Shown: positions 39,428 to 51,684, counted from the stretch's first letter. The stretch: 64,000 nt of DNA from Rhizobium sp. J15 (GCF_002531825.1 NZ_NWSX01000003.1:248001-312000); one strand, 5' to 3'. Numbers and translations: made by a program. The notes: generated from the sequence alone by a model not told the origin.

Positions 39428-40238
39428 CAGTGGACGCATCCTTGCCGGATCGGGTGAAACCGCCTTTGCGCGGACTGTTGCGCGTAAAGCGGTCGAGGGA
39501 GGAGATGACGCCGCGCAGCACGCTGATTTCCTGTTCCGTGAATGCCCGGCGGGAGAGGACTGCGCGCAGGTTGTCGACCATTTTCGGCTTTTTCGAGGGC
39601 GGATGGAAATAGTTGCGTGAATCGAGCGCCTCTTCCAGCTGGTCGAACAGGCCGAAAAGCTGCTCCTTGGTGGAGGGCCGCTGCTCGAGCGCCTGGAACG
39701 GCACGGCTTCCAGATCCTCCATGCCCGATTTCATCCATTCATAGGACATCAGCAGCACAGCCTGGGCGATATTGAGCGATGCAAAAGCCGGATTGACCGG
39801 GAAGGTGACGATCTCGTCGGCCAACGCCACTTCCTCATTCGTCAGGCCCCAGCGCTCGCGGCCGAAGAGGATGCCGGTCGCCTCGCCTGCCCGAAATCGG
39901 CTGCGCAGATTTGTGGCGGCAAAGACCGGCGCCCGCACCGGCTTGTAATTGTCGCGGCTGCGCGCCGTCGTCGCGTAGACGAAGTTGAGATCGGCGATCG
40001 CCTCTTCCAGTGTGGCGAAGACCTTGGTGCCCTCGATGACGTGATCGGCCTTGGAGGCCGCGGCCTGCGCCTTCTCATTCGGCCAGCCGTCGCGCGGATT
40101 GACGAGGCGAAGGTCGACAAGCCCGAAATTCGCCATGGCGCGCGCCACCATGCCGATATTCTCGCCCATCTGCGGCTCGACCAGAATGATAACCGGCCCT
40201 TCGGCCAGAAGTTGACGCTCGCTGTTGGTGCCGGCCAT
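39408..40238 (-). CDS. trmJ: TrmJ-like tRNA/rRNA 2'-O-methyltransferase (SpoU/TrmH class)
   Basis: Product of 276 residues of the knotted SPOUT methyltransferases. Visible motifs are [20 protein letters not shown] (motif 1), [14 protein letters not shown] (motif 2) and [16 protein letters not shown] (motif 3). TrmJ methylates the ribose at position 32 of tRNA. TtcA, which modifies base C32, is encoded about 4 kb away. The final part is charged and probably disordered. It overlaps murI. Confidence 0.85.
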   Translation of the reverse strand: MAGTNSERQLLAEGPVIILVEPQMGENIGMVARAMANFGLVDLRLVNPRDGWPNEKAQAAASKADHVIEGTKVFATLEEAIADLNFVYATTARSRDNYKPVRAPVFAATNLRSRFRAGEATGILFGRERWGLTNEEVALADEIVTFPVNPAFASLNIAQAVLLMSYEWMKSGMEDLEAVPFQALEQRPSTKEQLFGLFDQLEEALDSRNYFHPPSKKPKMVDNLRAVLSRRAFTEQEISVLRGVISSLDRFTRNSPRKGGFTRSGKDASTDDSADE

Positions 40239-40272
40239 GGTGCCTATCGTGTTTCCTATTCCTGAGTGCCCA

Positions 40273-42309
40273 TTATTCTTGATTCAGGGGCGCAATAGCT
40301 TTGCCAGCCGCAAACGGCAAGTCCTGCGTCTCCGCGGGATAGAGCCGCTCCAGCGTCGAGCCGATCACTTCGACGGCGAGCCGCGCACCTTCCCGCCAGA
40401 GCGGCAGGTGGCGGCTCGCCGGCCTCATCTGCTTGCGGGTTATGAGGAAACATTCCGAGCCGCGGATGGCAACCCTCTCCAGCGTGCCGATATCGGCAGC
40501 GATCCGCCGCTTCAGATCGTCATCGACGGCGTCAGCGATATGGTTCCGCGCCAGGATGCGCGACCAATAGGTCGCCGAGAGAAAAATCGCCAGCGTCCGG
40601 CGGATTTGTCCCGGCCTGGTGACAATGGACCAGGTGGAGCCGAGCGGGCGCGCGGCGAGCGTAATGTCGCGGTAACAGGCATCGACCTTCTGCGAGACGA
40701 CGATGAGCTCCGGCTGGCTCTTCTTCTCCGATACGGCCGATAGCAGCTCCCTCAAGGCGTCGAACCATTTGGCGATCGCCGTATCGAGCGCGCCGCGCGT
40801 GCGCGCCGGCAGCACGAGGAAAGCCACCAGTGTTCCCGCGACCGCGCCGATGACGGTCTCCTCGAGGCGCAGCTTCAAGAGGTCGAAGGTCAGGACGCCC
40901 ATCATGCCATAGACGAGACAAAGAACGATCGAGATGAAGAACGTCATCGTCGCATAGGAAATCTGCAGGAAAAAGAAGGCAAGAAAGATGCAGGCGACCG
41001 AAAAGGCAATGGCAATCGCCGGATGTCCCGCAAGCAGCGTCGCCAGGACAAGGCCGAAAGCGATGCCGAACAGCGTGCCTATCGACCGCTGCAGCGCCTT
41101 GATGGCCGTATCGCCGCGGGAATTCGTGTTGGTGAAGACGAGGAAGGAGGCCAGCACCGCCCAGAACCAGCGCTCGCGGGAAAGCGCCAGGCCGAGCGTC
41201 ATGGCGATTGCCGCTGCCAAGGTGATCTGAAGGGCCGAGCGGATGAGCGGATTTTTCAGCGAAAAATCGATTGGGGCTGCCGTGCTGATCTCGTCCACCG
41301 AGGCGATCTCGGCGAAGTTCGCGCGGCGCCCGGCATCGATCGTTTCCATCAGCTGCCGTCGTGCGGCGGCAAGCCAGAGGAGTGCACGCACCGTTTCGCC
41401 CTGCGGCTGGCCGTCTTTATCGGCAACGGCCTTCTCCTCATCAGAAAGCACCGCCTTGTCATCCTCGATGACGGCGTGGACGAGTGCAAAGGAGGGCGGG
41501 CTCTGGAAGCTCAGCACGATCGCGCTCTCCGCCGCAAGATGCGCATCGAACAGCCGGATCGCCAGCTCCGCAGCCGGTGCGGAGGCGCCGTCGAAGACGC
41601 CGCCTGGCGGGCGGGGGATGAAGCTCTCGGCCATCAGCACCACTTCCTTGAGCCGCTCTTCCAGCTGCCGCAGTTCCTGCCGGTCTGCCTCTTCGATCTT
41701 GCCATCCGCGGCAAGCGCAGCAAGCTTGAAAAGGATCTGGTTGATGCGGCCCCGCACGCTTTCCAGCGAACGCAGCAGGTCGCGCCGCCAATTGTCGGGC
41801 AGGAGCACCGCCCTCACCCAATGGCTGACGAGCGCCGAGACGACAGGGCCGATCACCACGAGCGGCAGCTCCGCCATCTTCGGATGAAAATAGGAGCCCA
41901 TGAAGTAGGATGTGAAGGCAAACATGCCGATTGCAAAGCCGCGCGGGCCGTAAACGCGGCCGGACGAGGCCAGGAAGATCACCGCGAGAAAAATGAAATC
42001 CGAAAGAATACGCTGCGACTCGAGCGCGGCCGCAATGCCGACGACGATGACGCTCGCAAGGCAGCCGAGCAATCGGGTGATGAGCTGGCGCGTCGAGCCC
42101 TTGTCGCGCACCGCGACCCCGCCTTCGATCGACAGCACGATGCCGAGGCCATAGGAAGCAACCGGCAGCGGCACGATGAGCGTGCTGATCGCATAAAGGA
42201 TCACGAAGGACAGAACGATCGACAGCGTGACGCGTGAACCCATGCGCAGGCGCGAAAGCGCCGGGTCATTGGCCAGCAGCCAGTCTCGAAACTCAAAGCC
42301 GGAAATCAC
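40273..42309 (-). CDS. FUSC-family inner membrane transporter (AaeB-like)
   Basis: Product of 678 residues with two blocks of membrane segments (about residues 25-170 and 355-505), each followed by a cytoplasmic part, the two-fold layout of FUSC/AaeB proteins that export aromatic acids. Characteristic segments are FWAVLASFLVFTNTNSRGDT and QRSIGTLFGIAFG in the second half. Substrate unknown. It lies 34 bp upstream of trmJ on the same strand. Confidence 0.85.
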   Translation of the reverse strand: MISGFEFRDWLLANDPALSRLRMGSRVTLSIVLSFVILYAISTLIVPLPVASYGLGIVLSIEGGVAVRDKGSTRQLITRLLGCLASVIVVGIAAALESQRILSDFIFLAVIFLASSGRVYGPRGFAIGMFAFTSYFMGSYFHPKMAELPLVVIGPVVSALVSHWVRAVLLPDNWRRDLLRSLESVRGRINQILFKLAALAADGKIEEADRQELRQLEERLKEVVLMAESFIPRPPGGVFDGASAPAAELAIRLFDAHLAAESAIVLSFQSPPSFALVHAVIEDDKAVLSDEEKAVADKDGQPQGETVRALLWLAAARRQLMETIDAGRRANFAEIASVDEISTAAPIDFSLKNPLIRSALQITLAAAIAMTLGLALSRERWFWAVLASFLVFTNTNSRGDTAIKALQRSIGTLFGIAFGLVLATLLAGHPAIAIAFSVACIFLAFFFLQISYATMTFFISIVLCLVYGMMGVLTFDLLKLRLEETVIGAVAGTLVAFLVLPARTRGALDTAIAKWFDALRELLSAVSEKKSQPELIVVSQKVDACYRDITLAARPLGSTWSIVTRPGQIRRTLAIFLSATYWSRILARNHIADAVDDDLKRRIAADIGTLERVAIRGSECFLITRKQMRPASRHLPLWREGARLAVEVIGSTLERLYPAETQDLPFAAGKAIAPLNQE

Positions 42310-42431
42310 CCTCGCCAGTCCTCATGCGCGCCGGAGGCAGCCGTCCCGAGAGCGAGATACCGCAGCCCCGGCAAAAATCAAATCACACCCGCGATGGTCG
42401 CTCCAGCATCACCATCCGGTGACATCGAGCC

Positions 42432-42974
42432 TCATTCGCCCTTGGCGATCTGTACCATGGCTTCCTTGAGCGAGATCGGCCCCTGCCCCTCTTTGCCCTG
42501 GATCAAGATGTCGTCGATGACGGCCTTGCCGTCCTCCTCGATCACCTCGAATCGCACGGTCGTTAAGGCATCCTTGTCGGGCGTTCCCTCCATGCAGGTC
42601 GCGGCCTTGAACTTTACCGTCACCTCCGTGGCGCCGTTCGCCGCCTGGCCGCCGTCGATGGAAAGGTCCTGCAGCGGGCAAGCATCCTGGCCGTTGACGA
42701 TCACGTCGTAGTCGAAGGGCGAAATGCCGTCCTCGTCCGCCGCCGGGTTCTGGACCGCCGCCTTGTATTTGTCGCCGAAATCATGGCTGTAGAGCCGGCT
42801 CAGCATCGCCTCGCCGAAAATGTCTATCCAGTCGCTGTCGTCCCCCGCCCAATTCTTCTGCGTGTCCTTCATGATCTCCTCGACCGGCACGGTCGCATCG
42901 GCGGCAAGCGAAGGACCCGGCAAAGCGGACAGGGCGGCAACGAGGCCGGCGAACAGAACGGCGATCTTCTTCAT
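42432..42974 (-). CDS. Secreted DUF3828-like protein
   Basis: Product of 180 residues from the ATG at 42974. A signal peptide (KKIAVLFAGLVAALSALPG, cleavage near SLAAD) sends it to the periplasm. The mature part contains FGEAMLSRLYSHDFGDKYK, DYDVIVNGQDACPLQD and a second Cys in AATCMEG, probably a disulfide. The general pattern resembles DUF3828 (NTF2-like). Function unknown. It is divergent from icd. Confidence 0.6.
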   Translation of the reverse strand: MKKIAVLFAGLVAALSALPGPSLAADATVPVEEIMKDTQKNWAGDDSDWIDIFGEAMLSRLYSHDFGDKYKAAVQNPAADEDGISPFDYDVIVNGQDACPLQDLSIDGGQAANGATEVTVKFKAATCMEGTPDKDALTTVRFEVIEEDGKAVIDDILIQGKEGQGPISLKEAMVQIAKGE

Positions 42975-43073
42975 GGCAAAATGTCCGGGACTCAAGGGGC
43001 TTGCGGCGGCGAGACTAGCCCTTTTCCCGCGCTTGGCAATGGCGGCAAAAACGTCATGCCCCTGCCCGTTCTG

Positions 43074-43102
43074 CTTTGCGTTCCCGGCGCACAGTGCTAT
43101 AG
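43074..43102 (+). promoter_or_regulatory. Candidate icd promoter
   Basis: CTTTGC at 43074-43079 and CTATAG at 43097-43102 are 17 bases apart, close to the rhizobial CTTGAC-N17-CTATAT consensus. Transcription would begin near 43110, leaving a leader of about 53 bases before icd. Confidence 0.5.
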
Positions 43103-43162
43103 CGCTCCGGACCACATCACCCAGCCGGGACAACCGTCCCTTCCAGCTTACGAGGCAGATAC

Positions 43163-44374
43163 ATGAAGAAGATCAAGGTCGCCAATCCAGTCGCCGATCT
43201 CGACGGCGATGAAATGACGCGCATCATCTGGCAGCTCATCAAGGACAAGCTGATCCATCCGTATCTCGACCTCGATATCGACTATTACGACCTCTCGGTC
43301 GAAAACCGCGACGCCACCAATGACCAGGTGACCGTCGATGCCGCCAACGCCATCAAGAAGTACGGCGTCGGCATCAAGTGCGCGACGATCACGCCTGACG
43401 AAGCCCGCGTCAAGGAATTCAACCTCAAGGAAATGTGGAAGAGCCCGAACGGCACGATCCGCAACATCCTCGGCGGCGTCATCTTCCGCGAGCCGATCAT
43501 TTGCCGCAACGTTCCGCGCCTCGTTCCGGGCTGGACGCAGCCGATCGTCGTCGGCCGTCACGCCTTCGGCGACCAGTATCGCGCCACCGACTTCAAATTC
43601 CCCGGCAAGGGCAAGCTGACGATCAAGTTCGTCGGCGAAGACGGCACCGTCATCGAGAAGGAAGTCTTCAACGCACCGGGCGCCGGCGTGGCGATGGCCA
43701 TGTACAACCTCGATGAATCGATCCGCGAGTTCGCCCGCGCTTCGATGATGTACGGCCTGATGCGCAAGTGGCCGGTTTACCTGTCGACCAAGAACACCAT
43801 TCTCAAGGCCTATGACGGCCGCTTCAAGGACATCTTCGAAGAGGTCTACGAAACCGAATTCAAGGACCAGTTCAAGGAAGTCGGCATCACTTACGAACAC
43901 CGCCTGATCGACGACATGGTCGCCTCGGCGCTCAAGTGGTCGGGCGGCTACGTCTGGGCCTGCAAGAACTATGACGGCGACGTCCAGTCCGACACGGTCG
44001 CCCAGGGCTTCGGCTCGCTCGGCCTGATGACCTCGGTTCTCCTGACGCCGGATGGCAAGACGGTCGAAGCCGAAGCCGCCCACGGCACGGTTACCCGCCA
44101 CTACCGCCAGCACCAGAAGGGCCAGGAAACCTCGACGAACTCGATCGCTTCGATCTTCGCCTGGACCCGCGGCCTCGCGCACCGCGCCAAGCTCGACGAC
44201 AATGCCGAACTCGCCAAGTTCGCTTCCACGCTGGAAAAGGTCTGCGTCGATACCGTCGAATCCGGTTTCATGACCAAGGATCTGGCGCTCTTGATCGGTC
44301 CGGATCAGCCGTGGCTCTCCACCACCGCCTTCCTCGACAAGATCGACCAGAACCTGCAGAAGGCGATGGCGTAA
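43163..44374 (+). CDS. icd: NADP-dependent isocitrate dehydrogenase
   Basis: Product of 403 residues. It decarboxylates isocitrate to 2-oxoglutarate in the TCA cycle. The length and motifs ([75 protein letters not shown]) mark the eukaryote-like, homodimeric class II enzyme usual in Rhizobiales rather than the E. coli type. A strong terminator follows. Confidence 0.96.
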   Translation: MKKIKVANPVADLDGDEMTRIIWQLIKDKLIHPYLDLDIDYYDLSVENRDATNDQVTVDAANAIKKYGVGIKCATITPDEARVKEFNLKEMWKSPNGTIRNILGGVIFREPIICRNVPRLVPGWTQPIVVGRHAFGDQYRATDFKFPGKGKLTIKFVGEDGTVIEKEVFNAPGAGVAMAMYNLDESIREFARASMMYGLMRKWPVYLSTKNTILKAYDGRFKDIFEEVYETEFKDQFKEVGITYEHRLIDDMVASALKWSGGYVWACKNYDGDVQSDTVAQGFGSLGLMTSVLLTPDGKTVEAEAAHGTVTRHYRQHQKGQETSTNSIASIFAWTRGLAHRAKLDDNAELAKFASTLEKVCVDTVESGFMTKDLALLIGPDQPWLSTTAFLDKIDQNLQKAMA

Positions 44375-44398
44375 GCCAGTCCTTTCAGGATAGCATTG

Positions 44399-44426
44399 AA
44401 ACGGCGGGGATTTCCCCGCCGTTTTC
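44399..44426 (+). terminator. Rho-independent terminator of icd
   Basis: AAACGGCGGGGA (44399-44410) and TCCCCGCCGTTT (44413-44424) pair in a long stem ending in a run of T. It lies 25 bp after the icd stop and just before the GNAT start. Confidence 0.8.
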
Positions 44427-44444
44427 ATTTTGGGAGAACAGGCA

Positions 44445-44891
44445 ATGACGGCGACCGTGCGTCCGCTCGAACCCTCCGACCGCGCCGCCTGGGAGCCCTT
44501 ATGGGCGGCCTATCAGCGTTTCTACGAGGTGGTCATCCCCGCCGAGACGACGGACCTCACCTGGGGCCGCTTCCACGATCCTGACGAACCGATGCATGCG
44601 CTCGGCGCCTTCGACGGCGACGGCCGCCTCGTCGGCATCGTGCATGCGATCTTTCACCGCTCCTGCTGGCTACCGCAATGGACCTGCTATCTGCAGGATC
44701 TCTACGTCGAAACCAGCCAGCGCGGCCTCGGCACCGGTGCCGCACTGATCGATGCGGTCGCCGATCTTGCGCGCGCAAACGGCGCCGGCAGGCTCTACTG
44801 GATGACGCACGAAACGAATGCCACGGCGCGGCGGCTGTACGACCGGATCGCCAAACGCTCAGGCTTCATCCAGTATCGCAAAGCTCTCTGA
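44445..44891 (+). CDS. GNAT-family N-acetyltransferase
   Basis: Product of 148 residues from the ATG at 44445, preceded by GGGAGAACAGG. The acetyl-CoA motif is DLYVETSQRGLGTGAALIDAV, and YWMTHETNATARRLYDRIA is the C-terminal conserved part. Substrate unknown. It is 20 bp after the icd terminator, so it may depend on read-through or a promoter inside that short space. Confidence 0.82.
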   Translation: MTATVRPLEPSDRAAWEPLWAAYQRFYEVVIPAETTDLTWGRFHDPDEPMHALGAFDGDGRLVGIVHAIFHRSCWLPQWTCYLQDLYVETSQRGLGTGAALIDAVADLARANGAGRLYWMTHETNATARRLYDRIAKRSGFIQYRKAL

Positions 44892-44899
44892 CGATGGGA

Positions 44900-44927
44900 C
44901 TTGCACAAAGACCTCGCCGCGCTATTG
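44900..44927 (+). promoter_or_regulatory. Candidate promoter for the GST gene
   Basis: CTTGCA at 44900-44905 and CTATTG at 44922-44927 are 16 bases apart. Start would be about 44934, giving a leader of some 44 bases that includes AGGAGGAGG. Confidence 0.4.
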
Positions 44928-44977
44928 ATTCCGGGCGACGGCAATGCCTGACAGAACGGCAACAGGAGGAGGATGTC

Positions 44978-45604
44978 ATGGCCGAAGAATTGGTATTCTA
45001 TACGAACCCAATGTCACGCGGGCGCATCGCGCGCTGGATGCTGGAGGAGATCGGTCAGCCCTATCGCACCGAACTTCTGACCTTCGGCGAAACCATGAAG
45101 GCGCCGGAATATCTTTCGCTCAATCCGATGGGCAAGGTGCCGGCAATCCGCCACGGCAACACCGTGGTCACCGAATGCGCGGCAATCTGCGCCTATCTCG
45201 CCGAAACTTTCCCGGAAAAGGGGCTGGCCCCAAGACCGGAGGAGCGTGCCCGCTATTACCGCTGGATGTTCTTTGCCGCCGGCCCGCTGGAATCGGCGGT
45301 GACGATGAAGGCGCTCGGCTTCGAAATTCCGGCGGAGCGCCTGCGGATGGCAGGCTGCGGCAGTTTCGGCGACGTCATGAACACGCTTGAAATGGCCGTT
45401 TCCGGCTCGACTTATGTCACCGGCGAGCGCTTCACCGCCGCCGATGTCTATGTCGGAGCGCATATCGGCTGGGGCCTCGGTTTCGGCTCCATCGAGAAAC
45501 GCCAGGCCTTCGTCGATTACTTCGGCCGCATAAGCGAGCGCGACGCCTATAAGCGCGCCAATGCGCTGGACGACGAGGCTGGCAAGACGATGCAGGCAGC
45601 CTGA
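44978..45604 (+). CDS. Glutathione S-transferase family protein
   Basis: Product of 208 residues from the ATG at 44978 after a strong AGGAGGAGG. The N-terminal thioredoxin-like half shows LVFYTNPMSRGRIARWMLEE, NPMGKVPAIRHG and a T-E-C glutathione contact (VTECAAICAYL); the C-terminal helical half ends FTAADVYVGAHIGW. These enzymes conjugate or reduce with glutathione; substrate unknown. The frame is open upstream but the Shine-Dalgarno fixes the start. Confidence 0.88.
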   Translation: MAEELVFYTNPMSRGRIARWMLEEIGQPYRTELLTFGETMKAPEYLSLNPMGKVPAIRHGNTVVTECAAICAYLAETFPEKGLAPRPEERARYYRWMFFAAGPLESAVTMKALGFEIPAERLRMAGCGSFGDVMNTLEMAVSGSTYVTGERFTAADVYVGAHIGWGLGFGSIEKRQAFVDYFGRISERDAYKRANALDDEAGKTMQAA

Positions 45605-45656
45605 GCGTTCAGGCACGATCGAGGACGCGGCAACTCAGCCGCGTCCTCGCATGAGG

Positions 45657-46508
45657 TCAGGCAAGCGGCATGTGGATTTCTGTCAGGAGCTCGGTTGGCG
45701 GCACGTCGCGTGGGTTGTTGAGATATTCCTCGAACATGACGCTGTCCTTCAGCTGCCGCCCTGATTTGGGCAGCCATTCCGCATAAAGCCACTGATAGGC
45801 TTTGTGCATGTCGGCGTAAGGCCCCTTGTGGCACAGCACTGCATAGTTGCCGCCATCGATCGTGCGCCGCTCGAACGGCGCTTCCGCCGGCAGGTCGGGC
45901 GTTCCGGTGACACAGGCGATCGACCGCAGCTGTGCTGCGGGCACGATATCGGGATCGTCGAGATAGACACCGATCATCCGCATGCCGGGCCTCGCTAGGC
46001 CGCGGGCGTAAAGCGTGCCGAACAATGTCTCGAAGGCTTTGCCGATCTGCATGTAAGAGCCGGTATGGGCGACACCGATCAACTCGGTCCGTGCGATCTC
46101 ACGTATGGTAACATCGAACATCTTTTGGGTCTTTCCGTTAGGTGAGGGTTCAAAGGCTGTATGGCTTCCCTCTTTCCGGTAGCGGGCCGGCGGCATGCCA
46201 TAGACCGACTTGAAGATGCGATTGAAGGATTGGAGATTGGGATAGCCTGATCGTTTCGCAATCTCGCTGACGGCAAGTTCCGTGCCGACGATCTCGCCCG
46301 CCGCGCGATGCAGCCTCAGCCGCTTGACGGTGGCCGCCAGCGTCTCGCCGTAAATCGCCCGGTAGATCCTGTGCCAGTGGTAGCTCGACAGGCAGGCGAT
46401 CTCGGCCAGGCGCTCCATATCCAGCTCCTGGTCGAGGTGGTCGTGAATATAGGCAGAAACCCGTCGCAGACGGCTTTCATAAAGTGCCCATGCCGTTTCG
46501 CCATTCAT
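45657..46508 (-). CDS. AraC-family regulator with GyrI-like ligand domain
   Basis: Product of 283 residues from the ATG at 46508 (46520 also possible). The N-terminal half is a double helix-turn-helix AraC domain (LDMERLAEIACLSSYHWHRI, VSEIAKRSGYPNLQSFNRIF); the C-terminal half is a GyrI-like small-molecule-binding domain (RTELIGVAHTGSY, IGVYLDDPDIVP). Regulators of this build, like Rob and SbmC-type proteins, sense amphipathic drugs. It converges on the GST gene, which might be a target. Confidence 0.85.
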   Translation of the reverse strand: MNGETAWALYESRLRRVSAYIHDHLDQELDMERLAEIACLSSYHWHRIYRAIYGETLAATVKRLRLHRAAGEIVGTELAVSEIAKRSGYPNLQSFNRIFKSVYGMPPARYRKEGSHTAFEPSPNGKTQKMFDVTIREIARTELIGVAHTGSYMQIGKAFETLFGTLYARGLARPGMRMIGVYLDDPDIVPAAQLRSIACVTGTPDLPAEAPFERRTIDGGNYAVLCHKGPYADMHKAYQWLYAEWLPKSGRQLKDSVMFEEYLNNPRDVPPTELLTEIHMPLA

Positions 46509-46746
46509 GTCAAACCTCATGCAAATCGATCGGCTGCAGACAACCATAGTCCGATTTGACAAATCCTGCTGACTTGCCGGCTGGGGAGCGCCAATGCCAT
46601 CACCCGCTAAGCGGCAGAGGCTAGGAAATTTGCGAACCGCCAGATTGACTTTTCAATCCAGTTGCAGGATGTGGCTGAAATTACATAATGCTGATCATAC
46701 AAGATGCCTCTTCGGCGCGCCCTCGTAAATCAATCGCAGGAAAAGA

Positions 46747-47091
46747 ATGAAATTTCCGTCTGGTAAGTATCACTGGATATTGGTGTCCTTCCTATTTTGT
46801 GTGTTGGCCATATACATATATGGAGAAACTCTCCAGTCACATAAAACTCCAGAAGAACAGTCAATGGATATACTAAAAAAATACCTTGCCGAAAACGGAG
46901 AAGTCGATCGAATGCGTTTTGCGAATTGCTTCAGAATCGAAGAGGCAGAAACCGACCGGATTCCAAACGTCAGCTTCTTTATTGGATGCGAGGTTAAGCA
47001 ACCGCTTTCGGCAGAACCCATTGCTCTCTCAGTGGCGTTCGGTATTCGTGGACAGGTTGAATTTTGGGATGTGTCGAGGGGTGAGAAATGA
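46747..47091 (+). CDS. Single-pass membrane protein, unknown, A+T-rich
   Basis: Product of 114 residues. One membrane segment is at about residues 9-27 (WILVSFLFCVLAIYIYG), then a mixed soluble part with two cysteines (NCFRIEE and GCEVKQ). A hand count of 46741-47040 gives 128 G/C in 300 bases, about 43 percent, lower than neighbours, with A/T-ending codons. This and the flanking repeats suggest an accessory insertion. AGGAAAAG precedes the ATG. No family recognised. Confidence 0.5.
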   Translation: MKFPSGKYHWILVSFLFCVLAIYIYGETLQSHKTPEEQSMDILKKYLAENGEVDRMRFANCFRIEEAETDRIPNVSFFIGCEVKQPLSAEPIALSVAFGIRGQVEFWDVSRGEK

Positions 47092-47213
47092 CGGAACCCG
47101 GTTTCGCAAAAAACTCCTCTGACTAGTTTTGGACGACAGCAAGCGCAGACGCATTGGCAAGCCGGCAATGGAGCCGCTGTCTAGGTTGACATGCCAGCTA
47201 CGCCGCGTCTCCT

Positions 47214-47350
47214 CCTCATTCCTGTGCTCGTCACAGGAATCCAGCCACAGCGCGTCCGCGCCGTGAATGAATCAGTATCTAAAGAAAAAGAGTCTTTCGC
47301 GGCCAAGGTCTTGGGCGCACTGGATTCCTGTGACGAGCACAGGAATGAGG
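47214..47350. repeat. Perfect 31-bp inverted repeat element
   Basis: Bases 47214-47244 are the exact reverse complement of 47320-47350, separated by 75 bases. Each arm contains its own hairpin: ATTCCTGTG, loop CTCGT, CACAGGAAT. The spacer includes a short GC-rich palindromic part and an A-rich stretch. The structure suggests a non-autonomous (MITE-like or mosaic) element; no transposase is present. Confidence 0.75.
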
Positions 47351-47440
47351 AAGGGCGTAGTAGGTGTCGGCTTAATGAAGCACGCGTTATGGTGTGTCTC
47401 TGTACGCAGACGGTGAGATTGGCGAGAATGCTAACCACAC

Positions 47441-47533
47441 TCTCCGTCATCCCAGGCCTTGAGCCTGGGATCCATGCGGTGGCGGCTGATGGAAGCGGCG
47501 TGCATGCTCGGCTCAAGGCCGAGCATGACGGAG
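47441..47533. repeat. Paired-hairpin inverted repeat with compensatory changes
   Basis: Outer arms CTCCGTCAT and ATGACGGAG enclose two hairpins with the same CTTGAG/CTCAAG loop core: the left stem is CCAGG/CCTGG (around 47451-47467), the right stem CTCGG/CCGAG on the complementary strand (around 47507-47523). The two halves are diverged inverted copies whose stem changes are compensated, which suggests selection on the hairpin. Confidence 0.65.
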
Positions 47534-47677
47534 GGTTGGGTGGGTGGGGAAACCATTCACAGCGCAGACACTCGCGTCAGCGACGCCATCTGCTCGCGAA
47601 ACCAACAATGCCAGTCATTGCTTAGACTGACTTGGTGGGTTTAGGGAACATCGAGTAAAAACGTTCACCAACAAGTA

Positions 47678-47704
47678 AAGGCGAAAGCCGAGCTTCCGCC
47701 TTTT
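47678..47704 (-). terminator. Terminator of alaS
   Basis: On the minus strand AAAGGCG ... CGCCTTT (47704-47698 with 47684-47678) form a stem with an inner AAGC/GCTT extension, followed by TTTACTT. It lies 25 bp after the alaS stop. Confidence 0.55.
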
Positions 47705-47728
47705 CGAAACTCAGAAATGAACGGCAGC

Positions 47729-50383
<2,655 letters not shown>

Positions 50384-50474
50384 TTTATGCCCTTCAATGC
50401 TGCCCGAGGCAGGTAAATACAAATCCATCGGCTTTTAACGTTCACCTCCGCCACTGTCCAGCCGACAAACGGAA

Positions 50475-50506
50475 CCGGCCGCATTCTGATCAGAGAATGC
50501 GGCCGG
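50475..50506 (-). terminator. Terminator of recA
   Basis: CCGGCCGCATTCT (50475-50487), a 6-base loop, and AGAATGCGGCCGG (50494-50506) form a perfect 13-bp stem, the strongest intergenic hairpin in the window. It lies 42 bp past the recA stop and upstream of alaS. On the minus strand TTCCG follows; the T-run is poor. Confidence 0.7.
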
Positions 50507-50548
50507 TGTGAACTTCAGGCGGACTGACGGAAAAGCTCCGCGCGGAAA

Positions 50549-51637
50549 TTACATTTCCCCAGCGTCATCGCCGTCATTGGCATCCGGCCCGCCATTCTGC
50601 AGGAAGCGGTCGGCGATGAGACCGGCATTCTGCCGCAACGACAGCTCGATCTCGCGGGCGAGATCCGGATTGTCGCGCAGGAAGGTCTTGGCGTTTTCGC
50701 GGCCCTGGCCGAGACGCTGACTGTTGTAGGAGAACCAGGCACCCGACTTTTCGACGATGCCGGCCTTGACGCCGAGATCGACGAGTTCGCCGGTCTTCGA
50801 TACGCCTTCGCCATACATGATGTCGAACTCGACCTGCTTGAAGGGAGGCGCCATCTTGTTCTTGACGACCTTGACGCGGGTCTGGTTGCCGATCACCTCT
50901 TCGCGCTCCTTGACCGCGCCGATGCGGCGGATGTCGAGGCGCACGGAGGCATAGAATTTCAGCGCATTGCCGCCGGTCGTTGTCTCAGGCGAACCGAACA
51001 TGACGCCGATCTTCATGCGGATCTGGTTGATGAAGATCACCATGCAGTTCGATTTGGAGATCGAAGCGGTCAGCTTGCGCAGCGCCTGGCTCATCAGGCG
51101 AGCCTGCAAGCCCGGAAGACTGTCGCCCATCTCACCTTCGATTTCGGCGCGCGGCGTCAGCGCGGCGACCGAGTCGACCACCAGAACGTCGACGGCGCCG
51201 GAGCGCACCAGCGTATCGGTGATTTCGAGCGCCTGTTCGCCAGTATCGGGCTGCGAGATCAGAAGGTTCTGCAGATCGACGCCGAGCTTGCGGGCATAGA
51301 CCGGATCGAGAGCGTGTTCGGCGTCGACGAAGGCGCAGATGCCGCCCTTCTTCTGGGCTTCCGCAATGGTCTGCAACGCAAGCGTCGTCTTACCGGAGCT
51401 TTCCGGACCATAGATTTCGATGATGCGGCCTTTCGGCAGGCCGCCGATGCCGAGCGCAATATCGAGGCCGAGCGAGCCCGTCGAAACCGTCTCGATCTCG
51501 ACGACGTTCTCGTTGGAGCCGAGTTTCATGATCGAGCCCTTGCCGAACGACCGCTCTATCTGTGAGAGTGCCGCTTCAAGCGCCTTGCTTTTGTCCACCG
51601 ATTTGTCCTCTACCAGCCGCAATGAATTCTGAGACAT
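50549..51637 (-). CDS. recA: Recombinase A
   Basis: Product of 362 residues from the ATG at 51637 (AAAGGTGG upstream). RecA forms the filament for homologous recombination and activates LexA self-cleavage. Walker A GPESSGKT is at 77-84; the signature [13 protein letters not shown] and the MAW-like loop [21 protein letters not shown] are intact. The acidic tail ends [11 protein letters not shown]. An SOS-box-like site lies about 50 bp upstream. Confidence 0.98.
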   Translation of the reverse strand: MSQNSLRLVEDKSVDKSKALEAALSQIERSFGKGSIMKLGSNENVVEIETVSTGSLGLDIALGIGGLPKGRIIEIYGPESSGKTTLALQTIAEAQKKGGICAFVDAEHALDPVYARKLGVDLQNLLISQPDTGEQALEITDTLVRSGAVDVLVVDSVAALTPRAEIEGEMGDSLPGLQARLMSQALRKLTASISKSNCMVIFINQIRMKIGVMFGSPETTTGGNALKFYASVRLDIRRIGAVKEREEVIGNQTRVKVVKNKMAPPFKQVEFDIMYGEGVSKTGELVDLGVKAGIVEKSGAWFSYNSQRLGQGRENAKTFLRDNPDLAREIELSLRQNAGLIADRFLQNGGPDANDGDDAGEM

Positions 51638-51684
51638 CCGATCCACCTTTAGGTTATTGAAGCCGCTCAAGCAATGTCGAGTTT

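Larger units (their letters stand above)
47092..47677. other. Repeat-rich non-coding gap
   Basis: No convincing gene in about 590 bases. The stretch holds two separate inverted-repeat elements (47214-47350 and 47441-47533, listed below). Open frames crossing it (for example 47191-47625 plus) cut through the repeats, have no family resemblance and are not called. Confidence 0.5.

Noticed and set aside
47191..47625. A 144-codon plus-strand frame after the orphan gene
   Set aside because: It runs through both inverted-repeat elements and has no family resemblance.
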